A program made the translations under genes and the position numbers. Shown in pieces: positions 44,245-56,042 of a DNA stretch of 64,000 bases (positions are counted from its first letter, which is position 1; every line of letters starts with the position of its first letter). Source of the DNA: Piezodorus guildinii (taxonomy: Eukaryota > Arthropoda > Insecta > Hemiptera > Pentatomidae); assembly GCA_023052935.1 (NCBI GenBank), contig CM041294.1, forward strand, positions 9,348,414-9,412,413, given 5' to 3'. The notes beneath the pieces were generated by a model, which had not been told where the DNA came from, made no database searches, and saw only the letters and a list, made by a program, of their open reading frames with translations.

Positions 44245-44715
44245 AATTTCATTTCGTAGCAATCGATGGATTTCGAGATAGTTACGTATGTTTTCCGTAT
44301 AGCTGTAAATGGCAGAAGGGTTGATGGTGTCTGGTTTGTAGTAACCTTTATTGTGGATGTATTTTTAGTTTATCTGGGATTGTGATTGTTATTTTATCGT
44401 ATCGGGTTGGTAAAATTATGCTGTGTCTTTTCACTTATGAAGATATATATGCACGCACACACTAAGAATCCAATCCTTTTAAGACATACTTTGTATATAA
44501 TGAAGCACTTGTTTTCAATAAATTTAATTAATTTTATCCATCTACTTTTCTATTTATTTTTTTTTTTATCTTTATTTATTGTAATCTACATCTGTCACTT
44601 TTCCGCGACAATAAGCAGATGCGCTGTATATATATTGTAAGAGCTGGTATGTCAGACTATGAGGGAGGTCAGTACCCAGCGGCACCTCCTCCTAACGTGA
44701 AAATCATAAGTTTTA
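44245..44715. other. no gene recognised
   Basis: Nothing identified; the open frame at 44386-44640 looks random. Confidence 0.5.
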
Positions 44716-44719
44716 AACA

Positions 44720-45460
44720 AGGAGATCTCTTAACCAGCTCTTTTCAGCCTTCTTCTAGTGAGTTCCGGCATGTACGTTGCGCATGTTTCGAATGATGTGT
44801 TGTAATGTCCGTGAAGTTTGTCATGGAATCTCTTGTATGAAGTATGAATGTAGTCTTGAACAGTAGTTATATGTAGGTCCGTATGTAAAGTTTTGTTACT
44901 CACGTACCAAGGTGAGCGTGTTATTAGTCTCAGCGTTTTCGATTGAAAAGTCTGTATTTTTTTAAAGTGAGTCTTTTTGGCGGTTCCGAAAATTTGAGAT
45001 GCGTATGTCCATAATGGTTTTAAAAGGTAGGTCAGTCGTTGTCTAATTTTCAGTGTGGATCGTTTATGAAGAATAGAGTAAACAGTTTCAATCTCCTGGT
45101 TAGGCATAAACGTTTCTGTTTCACGGCCCCAGGTCATTCTTTTGTCAAAGGTGAGTCCTAAGTAATTAACTGTGTTAGTCTGTGGAATAGGTTCATTATT
45201 CATGTAAACTGGAGGACAGGTATCGTGTCTGAGAGTGAAGGTAATGTGTTGAGATTTTTCATTGTTCAGTTTTATCTTCCATTGTTTAAAATAGTCCTGT
45301 AGCTGTAAGTAATGTTGAAGAGTCGTTGAAGCCTGAGTGATGTCTGCGTGTCTAGTAATAACAGCTGTGTCAGCGTAAGTTGCTAGTATTGTGTTTGGAC
45401 AGATTGGTACATCATGTGTGTATATAATGTATAGTAACGGTGAAAGAACTTTTCTATTTA
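44720..45460 (-). pseudogene. jockey-type LINE (JocC) 3' part
   Basis: Minus strand from 45460: TILATYADTAVITRHADI, where the second Asp of the YADD pair is lost by a small deletion, then QDYFKQWKIKLNNEKSQHIT. From 45203 NTVNYLGLTFDKRMTWGRET, FQSKTLRLITRSPWYVSN and TYMPELTRRRLKRAG lead to a stop at 44730. About 230 codons of palm and thumb remain. Related to JocA but distinct: the ending is RRRLKRAG rather than PPRRLKRRWPRD. It is truncated before the GVPQG block. Confidence 0.85.
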
Positions 45461-46021
45461 ATTATTTACAAGAAATACTATAATAAGATATTTTTTGAGT
45501 AGAAAAAAATAAAGAAATACTTATCCCTTGCAAGGGCTTAGCTACGTGACTTGGAGGTGTATTTACATGGATGAGATAGGCTGTTCTACTACTAGCCCTT
45601 TTCACAAGGGCAGGCCACAAAGGTGACCTACCTTCCTCTTATTTTCCGTCCCAGGGAACTTGTTGGTATTATAATGCTTCATTGCCTTACTCTCCTATCC
45701 TATCACTCAAGGTTTAAACTCTTCATTTTATTATTGCTAGTCCAAATAGTCTCATGATAAGTTTTCGCCTTTTAGTGAATATATTACTTATATATCATAC
45801 AAATATTAAAAAAAAAAAATTATGATTCATGTGGTATTATTAAATCAGAGATTAAAATTGATTTAGTAAGTGCTTATTGAACAATTCTTTTTTTTTTTTC
45901 CTAATGTTTTATAAGGAAGGGGATTCCGGAGATTACTCTGCAAATAAATTATATCAGAATAAAATGATGAAACGCAATTTCAATCGTAAAAGCAAATAGT
46001 TAATTTTTTAATATTAGTAAC
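45461..46021. other. no gene recognised
   Basis: 45530-45730 is less AT-rich (CCTTGCAAGGGCTTAGC) and may be an unrecognised repeat. Confidence 0.45.
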
Positions 46022-46029
46022 ATTTATTA

Positions 46030-46320
46030 GGGGAGCCCGTGGTTGAGTGGCTAGCGAGCTAGTTTCTTATACTACAGGTTGCGAGTTCGAATCCCAGTCC
46101 CGGCGGGGCTTTTATAATGATGTGATTAAATGGGGATTCACTCGCAGCCTCTCCTCCGGGTATGTGAGACCCGTCAGCCAAATGGTGGCCACTTAAAAAA
46201 TTAGACGTAGGGAGTGATGACCCTACACTACGAATTTCATCGTGAAACGCGAGTGTAATCTCCCAGAAGGGCCTACATGGCCTGTCGCGCCACTGAAAAA
46301 AAAAAAAAAAAAAAAGTAGG
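46030..46320 (+). mobile_element. SINE-1, copy 3
   Basis: Box A TGGTTGAGTGG and box B GTTCGAATCC. The body ends GGCCTGTCGCGCCACTG plus A20. Target duplication ATTTATTA at 46022-46029 and 46321-46328. Confidence 0.9.
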
Positions 46321-46328
46321 ATTTATTA

Positions 46329-46780
46329 ATATTACAATCCGTTAGTGACTGTATACGCTGGGCTATCCGTAAAAGAATAGTACTTCCAAGTGACAACTCA
46401 AAATTGAGGGTGGTTCTATTGAAATAAATTAGTGGACTGTATAGATTTAAATAAATCAAAATAATGAAAGCCAACGACGAATCACAATACATTTAATACA
46501 CTGAAATACATATAACAAGATAAGAAACAAATAACCTGATAAATTTATATCAGAAAAAATTAACCTAATTATAATTAAACAGCTGTAAGAAAATGTAGGA
46601 AACAAAATAAACCTAATTAAAATATTGTAAAAATAGAAGAAACAAACTTAACTTAATTAATGCTTAAAGATGTAAAAAAAAAATAGTTATCAAATTAAAC
46701 AGTTTCTTGAATAAGAATTAAGAAATTAAATGTTCCATTAATGGATAAAGATAGGTTATATTCACGTAAAGATGTCCAGT
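46329..46780. other. no gene recognised
   Basis: AT-rich with partly repeated AAACAAA-TAACCTAATTA blocks. Confidence 0.45.
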
Positions 46781-46782
46781 TG

Positions 46783-46960
46783 AGTGTTGAAGAAAACGAC
46801 CGCAGGACGGCTTGGACGAAGTCGTCTTGAGTATTGAAGAAAATTACCGCAGGACGGCTTGGACGAAGTCGTCTTGAGTATTGAAGAAAATTACCGCAGG
46901 GCGGCTTGGACGAAGTTCTCTTGGGTGTTGAAAATGACCGCAAGGCGGCTCTTCCAAGTT
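46783..46960 (+). repeat. 47-bp minisatellite, about 3.5 units
   Basis: Unit contains GACCGCAGGACGGCTTGGAC and GAAGTCGTCTTGAGTATTGA. Units are nearly identical and GC-rich for this window. The open frame through it on the minus strand (46695-47039) is a product of the 47-bp repeat. Confidence 0.85.
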
Positions 46961-47320
46961 CCAAGGGGAACGATGAGAAGATGAAATTCGTTTCCAAACG
47001 TTCAAACGTTGAGAGGAATCTTGGGTCTATATACGGCACATCTTCACCGCTCAGACACTGGCTTAAGACTCGACTGGCACGAGGCAGTCAAAAAACAATT
47101 GAAGTACGATCGTCTTCTGTCCTTCTCTTCTACTGCTCTCGTTTAAAAACTTTTAATTATATTTAAAATAACTATTTTAAAAAGAAATTAAAAAATAAAG
47201 ATATAAACAAAAAAAATGATCTTATTATAAATATCATAAAAAATTATGAACTTATCATTTTTCGATTGAAAAACTATAAAAACCTTATCAGGCCGTCACA
47301 AATGGCGTGAACAGTGACAA
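46961..47320 (+). other. possible LTR end and primer-binding site
   Basis: GTCTATATACGGCACATC could be a TATA region. ATCAGGCCGTCACAAATGGCGTGAACAGTGAC has the look of an LTR end (CACA) followed by TGGCGTGAACAGTGAC as a tRNA primer site. No second LTR or gag/pol follows because R870 begins at 47337, so this is a guess. Confidence 0.25.
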
Positions 47321-47440
47321 ATGATATGCGTGAAAAACAAATCTGGTGCGCCGAACACACGATTTTCACTTACCTTCGTTGTTAAAGTCAACTTAAAAAT
47401 TTTCAAATATATTTAGAGATAAAAATAAATTTTTATATAT

Positions 47441-47671
47441 CTGTGGCGGTCATGAATAAGTGGTTAAGTCAAAATCTTTCATTTTACATGTGAGCGACTT
47501 GAACTTAACGTTATACCCAAAATACAGTCAATAACAAACAGCTTTCTTTCCACCTGAAAATTCCTGTTACCAATTTAACACGACGTGGGAGACGGTCTGA
47601 GGGAGCGATACGTGGAATTTACTCATTTTTGATATAACTCGAGTTATTCAGTTTATTCACGACTGCTACAG
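47441..47671. mobile_element. MITE-1, copy 2
   Basis: 231 bp, CTGTGGCGGTCATGAA at the left and TTCACGACTGCTACAG at the right; internal AACACGACGTGGGAGACGGT matches copy 1. It is also inserted in R870, at another position. Confidence 0.85.
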
Positions 47672-48120
47672 ATCTATGAATATAAATAAATGTTTTATTA
47701 AATAATCTATTATATTTTTATCTACAACAATCGGTTAGGCTAATCGGCTTTTCATTACTCTCTATTACCCTTTACGATTCTGTGTAATAAATAATTTTTT
47801 GTTTCTAAAATCTGTAGCTATCCAACGGTATGTTATACATCTATATTAAATGTCCTTATGTCCAAAAACAAAAAATTGCATTTAATAAATATTTTGTTCA
47901 GTCTTCTCCTTTAGGTGGGTATCGAATTCGTTCAACTTATATATTTACCTCTTTTTCATCGGTGTAATCTAGATAAAATGGATATTTTTGTTTAAATCTA
48001 CAAAATTGAAGGTACTTTAGAGAAAGATAATTTGAAAATTCGGCATTTAGGCCCAGTCAGACTATTTCAATCAAAATGAAACCTATGTGACGTTGAGCAC
48101 ATAACATTTTACATACATAT

Positions 48121-49010
48121 AATAATAATAATAATAATAATAATTTCTTTATTTATTCTGGGACAAGTCCCTTCAGAATAATACATATGAAAGTAAATAA
48201 AGTCTTAGATGCCTTAGAGTAATAATGGAAGAAAAAAAATACAGTGATAAAGTAAAAAATAAATACACAAGACAAAGATAACATATAAAACCAAACTGTT
48301 GAATATAATAAATCGACTTCTCATTCTAGTTCGAGTGAGAGAAACAAAAAAAAAAAATAATATATATGTACATAAAACTAATTTAGATGTTAGTTAAAAA
48401 AAAAAAAAAATAAATAAAATAAAATACAAAATTATCCTTCTGTTCCTGTGCAGAGCTTTGATCAAAAAATAATTATATACAATTTCTATCTAATTAAAAA
48501 AACAAAAATAAAAACAGGAGAAAAAAAAAATAATAACTTCTATATTAACGCTTCTGTGATTTTATAAATTTATTATTTATATTTATTTATTTATTTCTCT
48601 TCTATTTTTTTTTTTTTTTTTTTTTTTTTTTATTTGAACATTCTCATTTAAAATTGGTTATTGTCGAGATTCCTTGGAAATTGAATGGATAGGAAGTAAT
48701 TGAATAGACGGGATTTAAAGGTTGGAAGGGTATTCGAGTTACGGATATGAGAAGGAATAGAGTTCCATACGGAAGATGATCGGACAATGAAAGATCTGTC
48801 GAAAGCTGCGGTTCGATGGGGCGGCATATACAAATCAGAAGGCCGTGCTCGAGTGTTGCGGGAATGAATCGAGGATTTGAATAGTAGGAGGTCAGAGATG
48901 TATGATGGACGGCGGGATCGGATTACTTGATAGAGGAAGGATGCCAAGAAGTACTTACGACGATAGGAAGGATAAAGCCACTTTAACTCTTCTTAGAATC
49001 GAGTGACAGT
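48121..49010 (-). mobile_element. LINE (LinD) 3' end inserted in R870
   Basis: The (AAT)n tail at the low end is followed by TTTATTCTGGGACAAGTCCC in the 3' UTR. Coding at 48947-48648 reads IRSRRPSYISDLLLFKSSIH, then MPPHRTAAFDRSFIVRSSSV WNSIPSHIR and FKSRLFNYFLSIQF. This is the C-terminal tail seen in many CR1- and jockey-like LINEs. A T tract at 48607-48630 splits coding from the UTR. No catalytic part remains. Confidence 0.75.
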
Positions 49011-49375
49011 TAAAATATATGGAGTTTAATAAAAATGGTTAGAGCCGTATTTGAGAAAATCGCAAAAAGGTTCAATTTCATGGTGTAAAGTGGCTATTCT
49101 GATTATCCGATTTTGATGAATAAGTTGCTGTAACATCTCGGGTGTATAGTTGTCTTAAATATGGAATTTCAGTGTTGTACGGCTTTTAGTTTTTGAGCCT
49201 CACTTACCAAGCACACCCACGTAGACCTTTTTGCAGGACTTGGTCACTTGGACTGGAGGGACCCTGAAACGTGTATTTCCGGTGAAGACTCAAATTCTAA
49301 AATTTTCACGATCGCAATACTTTCACTTGCTATATATTTCGTATATAGGTAATTGAAAGTAAAAAAAAAAATATT

Positions 49376-50615
49376 AAGTTTTCAAAAGAAATGATATAAT
49401 ATAGATAGAACTGGAATTAAATCAAATTCAGTTCTAACATAGCCATTCTTGTGATACTGCGTGTTTTCACTTCAATAGCTGTCCTTTAAACATTTAAAAA
49501 TTCTCTGTCAACTTCATCATTTGTAGTCATCTCTTTATTTTAATTTTTAAATTAGTCTTCTTGATGAGTAAGTGAACTGAATAAATTGTTTCTCGGATGA
49601 TGAGTTTCATGGCCGATTAAACATGGATGTGATAAGTTAATTATTCAATATGCTTGTCACTTATCCATTATAAAATTCATTAAATATTATAATTCAAATA
49701 AAATAGAAGCATTAAGTTGTTAATACTTTTTTTAAATTATATATTTATTTTATGAAGCACATTTTTGGTTAGTTATTCTATAGTTATTTGTTTTTATTTT
49801 ATAAAAGTTTGGATATAGTTTCGCCTCAGCTTATAGTTTAAATAAATTTTAGAATTGTTCATAAAAAAAAAAGTTACGTTTTACTTCTTGGAAACCTGTT
49901 ATTTTTAGAGAAATTTACAAGTATATAGAGACTAGCTAAAATAAAATGAAACCGTTTTTTTTTTTTTAAATCTAATTTCACAGGACGGTAATTGCTGTGG
50001 CTTTTTTTAAAGGGTCCTTTTTAAAATCTCTTGAATTTGAGAATGTTATTTAAATTTAAAAAAATAAACAACTTTGTCTTTCTTGTTCTCTATTCGTAAA
50101 GTCTTATTCCCTTAAATTACTTCTTCTAGAAACTTGCTAGCTTGAATTACTAGATGACTTTCAATACTTAATTTAATGCGTCGATAGCCATTAAGAATGA
50201 GGCGTTAACACTCAACTAATTCATGTTTTTATATCGTGACTCTCTAAGGCTGTTTCTTCTTTTTTTCATTCCACACTGTATTTATTATAAGGAAATTCCG
50301 GATCCCACCCACAACTTAATAACAAAAAATTATACATTGGCAAAAATGTTCCTGAAGTTAGAGTTAATAAGGCTTGATCAGTTCAGTAAGATATGTACCA
50401 ATAATGCACTAGCACCCAAAAATACACAAGCCCGGTGTACCTTTATGACCAATTGTTACTTTTGTCAACTCGGCGTCATTTAATTTAGCAAATATTTTAC
50501 AAAATTCAAAAGTCGAGAATGATTGGAATATAAAAAAATTCATTTCAGTTTTAAGAATTCATTGAAAAAAGAATAGTAAAAGGAAGAGCCAGTTACCATA
50601 AATAACATGCATTTT
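49376..50615. other. no gene recognised
   Basis: AT-rich; nothing identified. Confidence 0.55.
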
Positions 50616-50619
50616 ACAC

Positions 50620-51525
50620 CTTTTACTTTCCCTTACTATATATAGTAAGGGGAAGTATTGTGATCGTGAAAATTTTGAATTCCAGTTTTCAACGGAAATA
50701 CACGTTTTAGGGTCCCCTGAGTCCAAATAACCAAGTCCCGCAAAAAGGTCTGTGTGTGTGTGTTTGTGTGTGGTAACTCCCGGGCGGAAAAGGTAAGTCC
50801 TATGAAACTGAAATTTCATATTTAAGACAACTAGACGCCCGAGACGGGACAAAACTTTTTTCATCAAAATGAGCCTACCAGAAGAGGCACTTTATACCAT
50901 GCATTTTGCACCTTTTTTCGATTTTCTCAAAAACGGTTCCGACGATTTTGATTAAACTCGCTATATCGATGTAAAATTTATTGGTCTTTGATATCATGTA
51001 GGATTTATTTGGATTAAAATGGTCTGTCAGGGCTTAAATGCCGATATTTTAAATTTTCTTCCCTTAAAGTACCTTTAATTTTGTATATTCAATAATAATA
51101 ACTAGATTATATTGTTAACGCTGATGAAAAACAGGTAAATATATAAATTGAATAAATTCGATACCCAACTAAAGGAGAAAACAGAAAAATACTTTTTTAA
51201 TGCAATTTTTCGTTTTTGAACATAAGAGCAGTAATATACATGTACGATATACCGTTGGAAAGCTAAAGATTTTAGAAAAAATATCATCTCATAACAAGCT
51301 TTTAGAAGTTGATAGAGAGTGATGAAATGAACATAAAACTAACTGATTATTTTAGATAATAATATAATAGATTTTTGAATAAAACACATGTTTCTATATA
51401 AATTCAATTTGATTAATTCCTTAATAATTTCACGTATTTTTATCTCTAACTGTATTTGAAAATCCTTTCATTGATTTCAAAAATGGAGGTAAGTGAAAGT
51501 CGTGTGTTGCCCGCACCAGATTTTT
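50620..51525 (+). repeat. R870 repeat, complete copy
   Basis: Begins with the imperfect palindrome ACTTTCCCTTACTATATATA GTAAGGGGAAGT, continues through the family landmarks, and ends GGAGGTAAGTGAAAGTCGTG TGTTGCCCGCACCAGA. The start ACTTTC-CTTAC and the end GTAAGTGAAAGT form short subterminal inverted repeats. No ORF of note. Confidence 0.88.
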
Positions 51526-51529
51526 ACGA

Positions 51530-51641
51530 TTTTCTTAAAAAAACGCTTCACCGAATTGGATTAAACTCCGTATTAATATTATTTGCGCTTGATTCTGACT
51601 GAATTAGTTCTATTTTCTTCCCCTGAAGTTGGATTGCAAAA

Positions 51642-51709
<68 letters not shown>

Positions 51710-51815
51710 GAAACAATATAATTCTTTTTTTAAAAAAACTTTATCTTGAATTTAATCCAACAATTATTAAATTTATTTTAACAACGGAGTTAAATTGAAG
51801 TCGTGTTGTTTTTTT
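51530..51815 (+). repeat. diverged R870-like piece with poly(T)
   Basis: CGATTTTCTTAAAAAAACGC, GGATTAAACTCCGTATTAAT and a closing GGAGTTAAATTGAAGTCGTG resemble internal and end parts of R870. It is interrupted by about 65 T at 51643-51707. Probably an older neighbouring copy. Confidence 0.55.
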
Positions 51816-51967
51816 TTCTCTTTTTCCTCATGTGGAGATAGTTGATTAGTTTTTATTCAACTTACCAAACATCAGAAACATAATAATGAATTATACTGCA
51901 TTCCTGTACGTATACGCCTTTCTGTTTACTTTTTTGGGATTTTGAAGCAATGAATTGTCAAAAGGTA

Positions 51968-52828
51968 CGAGGCATGTTTTTTTAAGTTAGTACCGCTTTG
52001 TAATTAAAAAAAGACGTGCAAAGATATCGCAATAATTTTATTTTTACAAGAAAGCCTGTACCTTAATCTACTTTTCTACATAATTCCATGAATTTCGAGG
52101 CACTTGTCATAACGCGGCACCAGTTTTTGAATACCCTCCTCAAAAAATTCTGCCGCTTGACTTGTTAATCACTGCATCACAAATGTTTTGACTTCGTTGT
52201 CGTCTTGAAGACGCCGACTGCCCAGGTGTTTCTTCAAGTGCAGGAACAAGATGGTAGTCGCTTTATGAAGGATGATCTAGAGTCTCCCATTTAAATGATT
52301 TGATGAGATCTTTGATCCGATTAGCCACTCCCTTAGCCCTTACTCAACTTGCCACGTCTTTCGTTCTGATTGCACGACGCAGATTTTTCAATTTCTCACA
52401 ATAAGACGCTGCATTGATTGTCTCATTACGAGCCTACTCCACTAGCCATACTCCTTTTCGGTCCGAAAAAACTGTGTACATGATTTTCCGGAAAGAAATT
52501 GTTTGCTTAAACTTTACTCTTTTGGGTGATGATGAATGTTGCCATTCCATGGATTGTTGTTTTGATTCTGGTGTGACGTACGCCACCCTTGTTTCGTCAC
52601 CAGTAACAATTTGGTCTAAAATAGTGGTTAACAAGTCAGGCGGCAGAATTTTTTGAGGAGGGTATTCAAAAACTGGTGCCGCGTTATGATAAGTTCCTCA
52701 AAATTCATGGAAATTATGTAGAAAAGTAGATTAAGGTACAGGCTTTCATGTAAAAATAAAATTATTGCGATATATTTGCACGTCTTTTTTTAATTTCAAA
52801 ACGATAGTTACTTAAAAAACCTGCCTCG
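51968..52828. mobile_element. MarB mariner, tail-to-tail palindrome, copy 2
   Basis: 861 bp, TA on both sides, CGAGGCATGTTTTTTTAAGT at the left and the complementary CCTGCCTCG end at the right. As at 7.5 kb, both outer ends are transposase 3' ends. The minus-strand part is longer and keeps the first catalytic region, ILDQIVTGDETRVAYV (52634-52434), then a decayed C-terminal half. The plus-strand 3' end is VVNKSGGRIF to GNYVEK at 52622-52728. The join, near 52622, differs from that in copy 1. Confidence 0.88.
52434..52634 (-). pseudogene. MarB transposase core fragment
   Basis: 66 open codons with VTGDETRVAYVTPESKQQSM EW, which holds the first DD34D aspartate (TGDE), then VKFKQTISFRKIMYTVFSDR KGVWLVE. 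It is followed in other frames by the HDN-less remainder. The N-terminal DNA-binding domain is missing because the palindrome join lies just upstream. Confidence 0.85.
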
Positions 52829-53804
52829 TAATTGTTGAGTTTAAATTTTTGAGCCGTTAAAATAACTTATATATAATATTTACATGTGTGTTATTTTTCA
52901 TTCTAGTTTAATTTTTGCGATAACCTTTCTTAAGGTATATTATAATTTTAGTTATTTTTATATGAAATACAACAGTAGTTAAGTTATAAACTGAACTAAC
53001 GTTTATGTTTATTTCTGTAATTTGTTTTTTCAATTGTAAAAATATTTATCTGATTTTATAATAATTATTATAAAATAATAAGCTGTAATTATAATTAGGA
53101 ATGGATATTTTCTTGCGTTCATAACAGAAACAACTCAATTCCTAGCATAACAAAACTATAGAAAAACTGAATAGATGTAACAGAACAAAAGGGAGATTGT
53201 AATTTTTTGTTTGCCTTCTTTCTATAATAGCGAACCGACGCGGACGTGAGCAAACTAATGCCAAATGTTCTTCGATCTGCTGCCTGTTCTTGCGGATCAT
53301 TTCCGTTGGGTCAAATTTGCTAGATCCAATCTACTATGTCATATAACTTAGTGGTTATTGTGTTAATGTATTATAGCTCGCCTGCATGGCTTGACCCATA
53401 TTCAAGAGCTGTTTTAGCATAATATTCATCGTTGCCCCTTGCACCTTGTATCAACACGAATGTTGAGATTAAAACAAATTAAAGCCATTTGACATTTAGA
53501 ATTTAATTTATGACTCCTAGTTATTAAAAGTACTTATAATGAGTATTGGAAGTTTAAAGATGTCTATAAATCATATTACACCTTGTTTATTCTTCACATT
53601 CTGTTTTTTGTACAGTTTTTCTGGTTTTTCATGATCTATTAAAATGTGTTTAATACATTTTAGAATCCTGCTTACGGACGGTTGGTTGTAAACGAATCCA
53701 AAATTTATCTTTGGCCACTTTTATTTAAACACATATAATCCGCCCAGAAGATTATGGAGGCGCTGGCCAAGAGACCTGAAATTTTGAAAGTTATTAGTTT
53801 TTTC
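52829..53804. other. no gene recognised
   Basis: Nothing identified. Confidence 0.5.
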
Positions 53805-53871
53805 TGGAAGGAATTAGTCCGGGTAGCGGTCAATAAATTAAACAGCTAAATTGTTTCAACTATTTATTGTT

Positions 53872-53911
53872 TGCCAACGTTTGACCCCCTTTTTGGGTCA
53901 TCATTAGGGCT
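53872..53911 (-). ncRNA. hammerhead-like motif (degenerate)
   Basis: Minus strand CTAATGA, stem II GACCC/GGGTC, then AAACGTT (one A lost). Stem I GCC/GGC. Confidence 0.45.
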
Positions 53912-54220
53912 AAAAAGATACAAAAGAGATACATTTGCAACGAGATTAATATATACTATTCCAAAAATATTGAGCTAAAGGATGTCAATATTAACACATA
54001 AAAAGAAAATTGGTGTACAAAAATCGGTTAATTAAATCACAATGATTAAGGTACAACAATGAGATGGCTATAAAGAGCAGATAATGACTAATGATAATAT
54101 ACAAAGGTATAACAATGAGAGGGTTTTACAGAGCATACCTTTGTCATTGTAATTTAATTAACTGATTTTTGTACACATCTAGTTTCTTTTTATGTTTTAA
54201 TAAAGACATTCCTTTGCTCA

Positions 54221-54256
54221 ATATGATGACCCACAATGGGGTTCGAAACGTTGGTA
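54221..54256 (+). ncRNA. hammerhead-like motif (degenerate)
   Basis: ATGATGA, stem II CCCA/TGGGG, TTC, then GAAACGTTGG at 54245-54254. The first core C is lost. Confidence 0.45.
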
Positions 54257-54323
54257 GAAAATAAATGTTTGAAACTATCTAATTTTTTTATTAATCGACC
54301 ACAACCCGGACTAATTCCTTCTA

Positions 54324-54879
54324 GTAATTCTCACAGGTCAACTAATTATATCCAATATGCATATTTTAGCATGTGCTAAATAATGAATAATACGAATAAA
54401 GACACACTTATTAATTCTCTTTGAGGCCTGTAATGATTTTCATTATTGTGTAGATTTAATAACACAGTAGCCTTATTCTTTGTATTATTTATGATCTAAT
54501 ATAAGGCGGAATTCTTTTGTTGAGCCTTGAATTATGGAAGTTATAACCCTGCATTTTACGGGGCTGAAACGATTGACCCGCACGACCTAGCGGTAGTGCT
54601 GGTTAGGAAGGCCTATCTCCCTGTCTGTCATAACCATTTCTCCATTCATCACATGGTGTATGTTCTAGGCAGATTTTTTAGTAAAAAAAAATATTCGTTG
54701 ATAAGAAATTGGAATGCTTTTTATAAGCTTTGTCGATAATTATTTCCTCTACGTTAAAATTTCTAGAAACCAAAAACAGATACAATAAATAATAAGATGA
54801 CAAAATTTGTCTCTTGTTAAGTTTCGAATTTTTTATCTTAAACTCGTTAATTGTTCATTAATGTATTGACGTATGTTAA

Positions 54880-54943
<64 letters not shown>

Positions 54944-55440
54944 ATTTATTTATATTATTATTTTTTTTCCAATACATGGTAACCCCACCTAAGGACCGTT
55001 TATTATAACATCATCTTCCATACCTTAATGGTATACTACATGAATGATAATATGATTATATTGATTTACAAATGATAGTAGTATAAGATTTAACAATTAT
55101 TACAAAATAATATTACAAATAAACAAAACAGTAATAAAACAAAATAAATAAAGTAAATAAAATTAAATATGATAAATTTAAAATAAAATTTTTGCCAAAA
55201 GAAAAAAATTACCTACGCTGCCCATCTTTAGTCAGTGATTCGTAGTCAATGTTTTTAATGAATTTAAGTAATTCTTTCTTTAATTTATAAAAAAATTTTG
55301 TCCCGTCTTTTGCCAGTATCCGTTTTTTAAGTGTTATGTTTTTATTAAATTAAATCTTTGTCTGTTAACTACTTTTCAGTTATAAAGATATGTTTAAACT
55401 TTTGAATTTGTCCTTCTTCGTCACATAAGTCTGTTTGTAT
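54324..55440. other. no gene recognised
   Basis: (TA)n at about 54894-54939. 55150-55440 is probably LINE 3' sequence belonging to the RNase H piece that follows on the minus strand. Confidence 0.5.
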
Positions 55441-55444
55441 TATG

Positions 55445-55990
55445 TTAGATCGTTTGAGAAAATTTTTTGTGTTTCCGTGTTCTGTGATTAGTTGTTTGTT
55501 TATAATTATTACTGTGTACAGATGTGTAGTCGTGTAATGTTATGTGTGGTATAAATCTGTGTAAACTTGGAGACCTGGTAGAGGTCACCCACATCTGGTC
55601 CCATCTTGCAACAAAATCAGATGTCATGTCCCTCCTGACATAGGACAGAGGTGCTTTATCGTAGGAAGGTAACATATTACTGGAAGCAGCTTCTTTGGCT
55701 AGTAGATCTGCCCGTTCGTTACCCTCGATCCTGGCGTGCGCCTTTACCCACTTTAAAGTTACTCTTTTCCCTAAATGTTTCAGATGTAATATGTTTTTGC
55801 CTAATTTGGTCTTTCAACTGGTTATGTATTTGTACATTGTTAACAGTGTTAATTACAATTTTGTTGTCTGTATGTATAGTGATACGTGCGTTGGTTTGAA
55901 GAGGATTATTTGTCATGTACTCTTTCACTTTTAGTACACCGCATTTTTCAGCTTGGTTGTTAAAACAATACGATTCTAACTTGTATATAT
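55445..55990 (-). pseudogene. LINE RNase H domain remnant
   Basis: Minus strand from about 55960: NNQAEKCGVLKVKEYM gives the conserved Glu, NARITIHTDNKIVINT gives the middle Asp. After a frameshift near 55745, LKWVKAHARIEGNERADLLA KEAASS is the classic RNase H ending with the last Asp. Then MLPSYDKAPLSYVRRDMTSD FVARWDQMW follows and stops at 55445. The first Asp strand is lost at a TA microsatellite (56012-56055). RNase H occurs after reverse transcriptase in I-type and some jockey-type LINEs; no reverse transcriptase is near. Confidence 0.8.
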
Positions 55991-56009
55991 GTTAGACATT
56001 GATACCAGC

Positions 56010-56011
56010 TT

Positions 56012-56042
<31 letters not shown>

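Larger units (their letters stand above)
47337..49375 (-). repeat. R870 repeat split by MITE-1 and a LINE
   Basis: Pieces 47337-47440, 47672-48120 and about 49005-49375 together make one R870 copy in minus orientation, from ATCTGGTGCG-CGAACACACG to ATCGCAATACTTTCACTTGC. The gaps are filled by MITE-1 and by a LINE tail. Confidence 0.85.
53805..54323. mobile_element. paired hammerhead-like element H1, copy 3
   Basis: 519 bp. The left end, TGGAAGGAATTAGTCCGGGT, and the right end, ACCCGGACTAATTCCTTCTA, are inverted. Inversion continues inside: TTGAGCTAAAGGATGTCAAT to AATCGGTTAATTAAATCACA returns inverted at about 54140-54220, so arms are near 200 bp. The left arm carries about 65 extra bases. 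Both arms hold a hammerhead-like motif facing outward. No ORF. Confidence 0.8.

Noticed and set aside
46695..47039. 114-codon minus-strand frame with repeated Ser/Arg/Phe
   Set aside because: It follows a 47-bp DNA tandem repeat; the protein repeat is a by-product.
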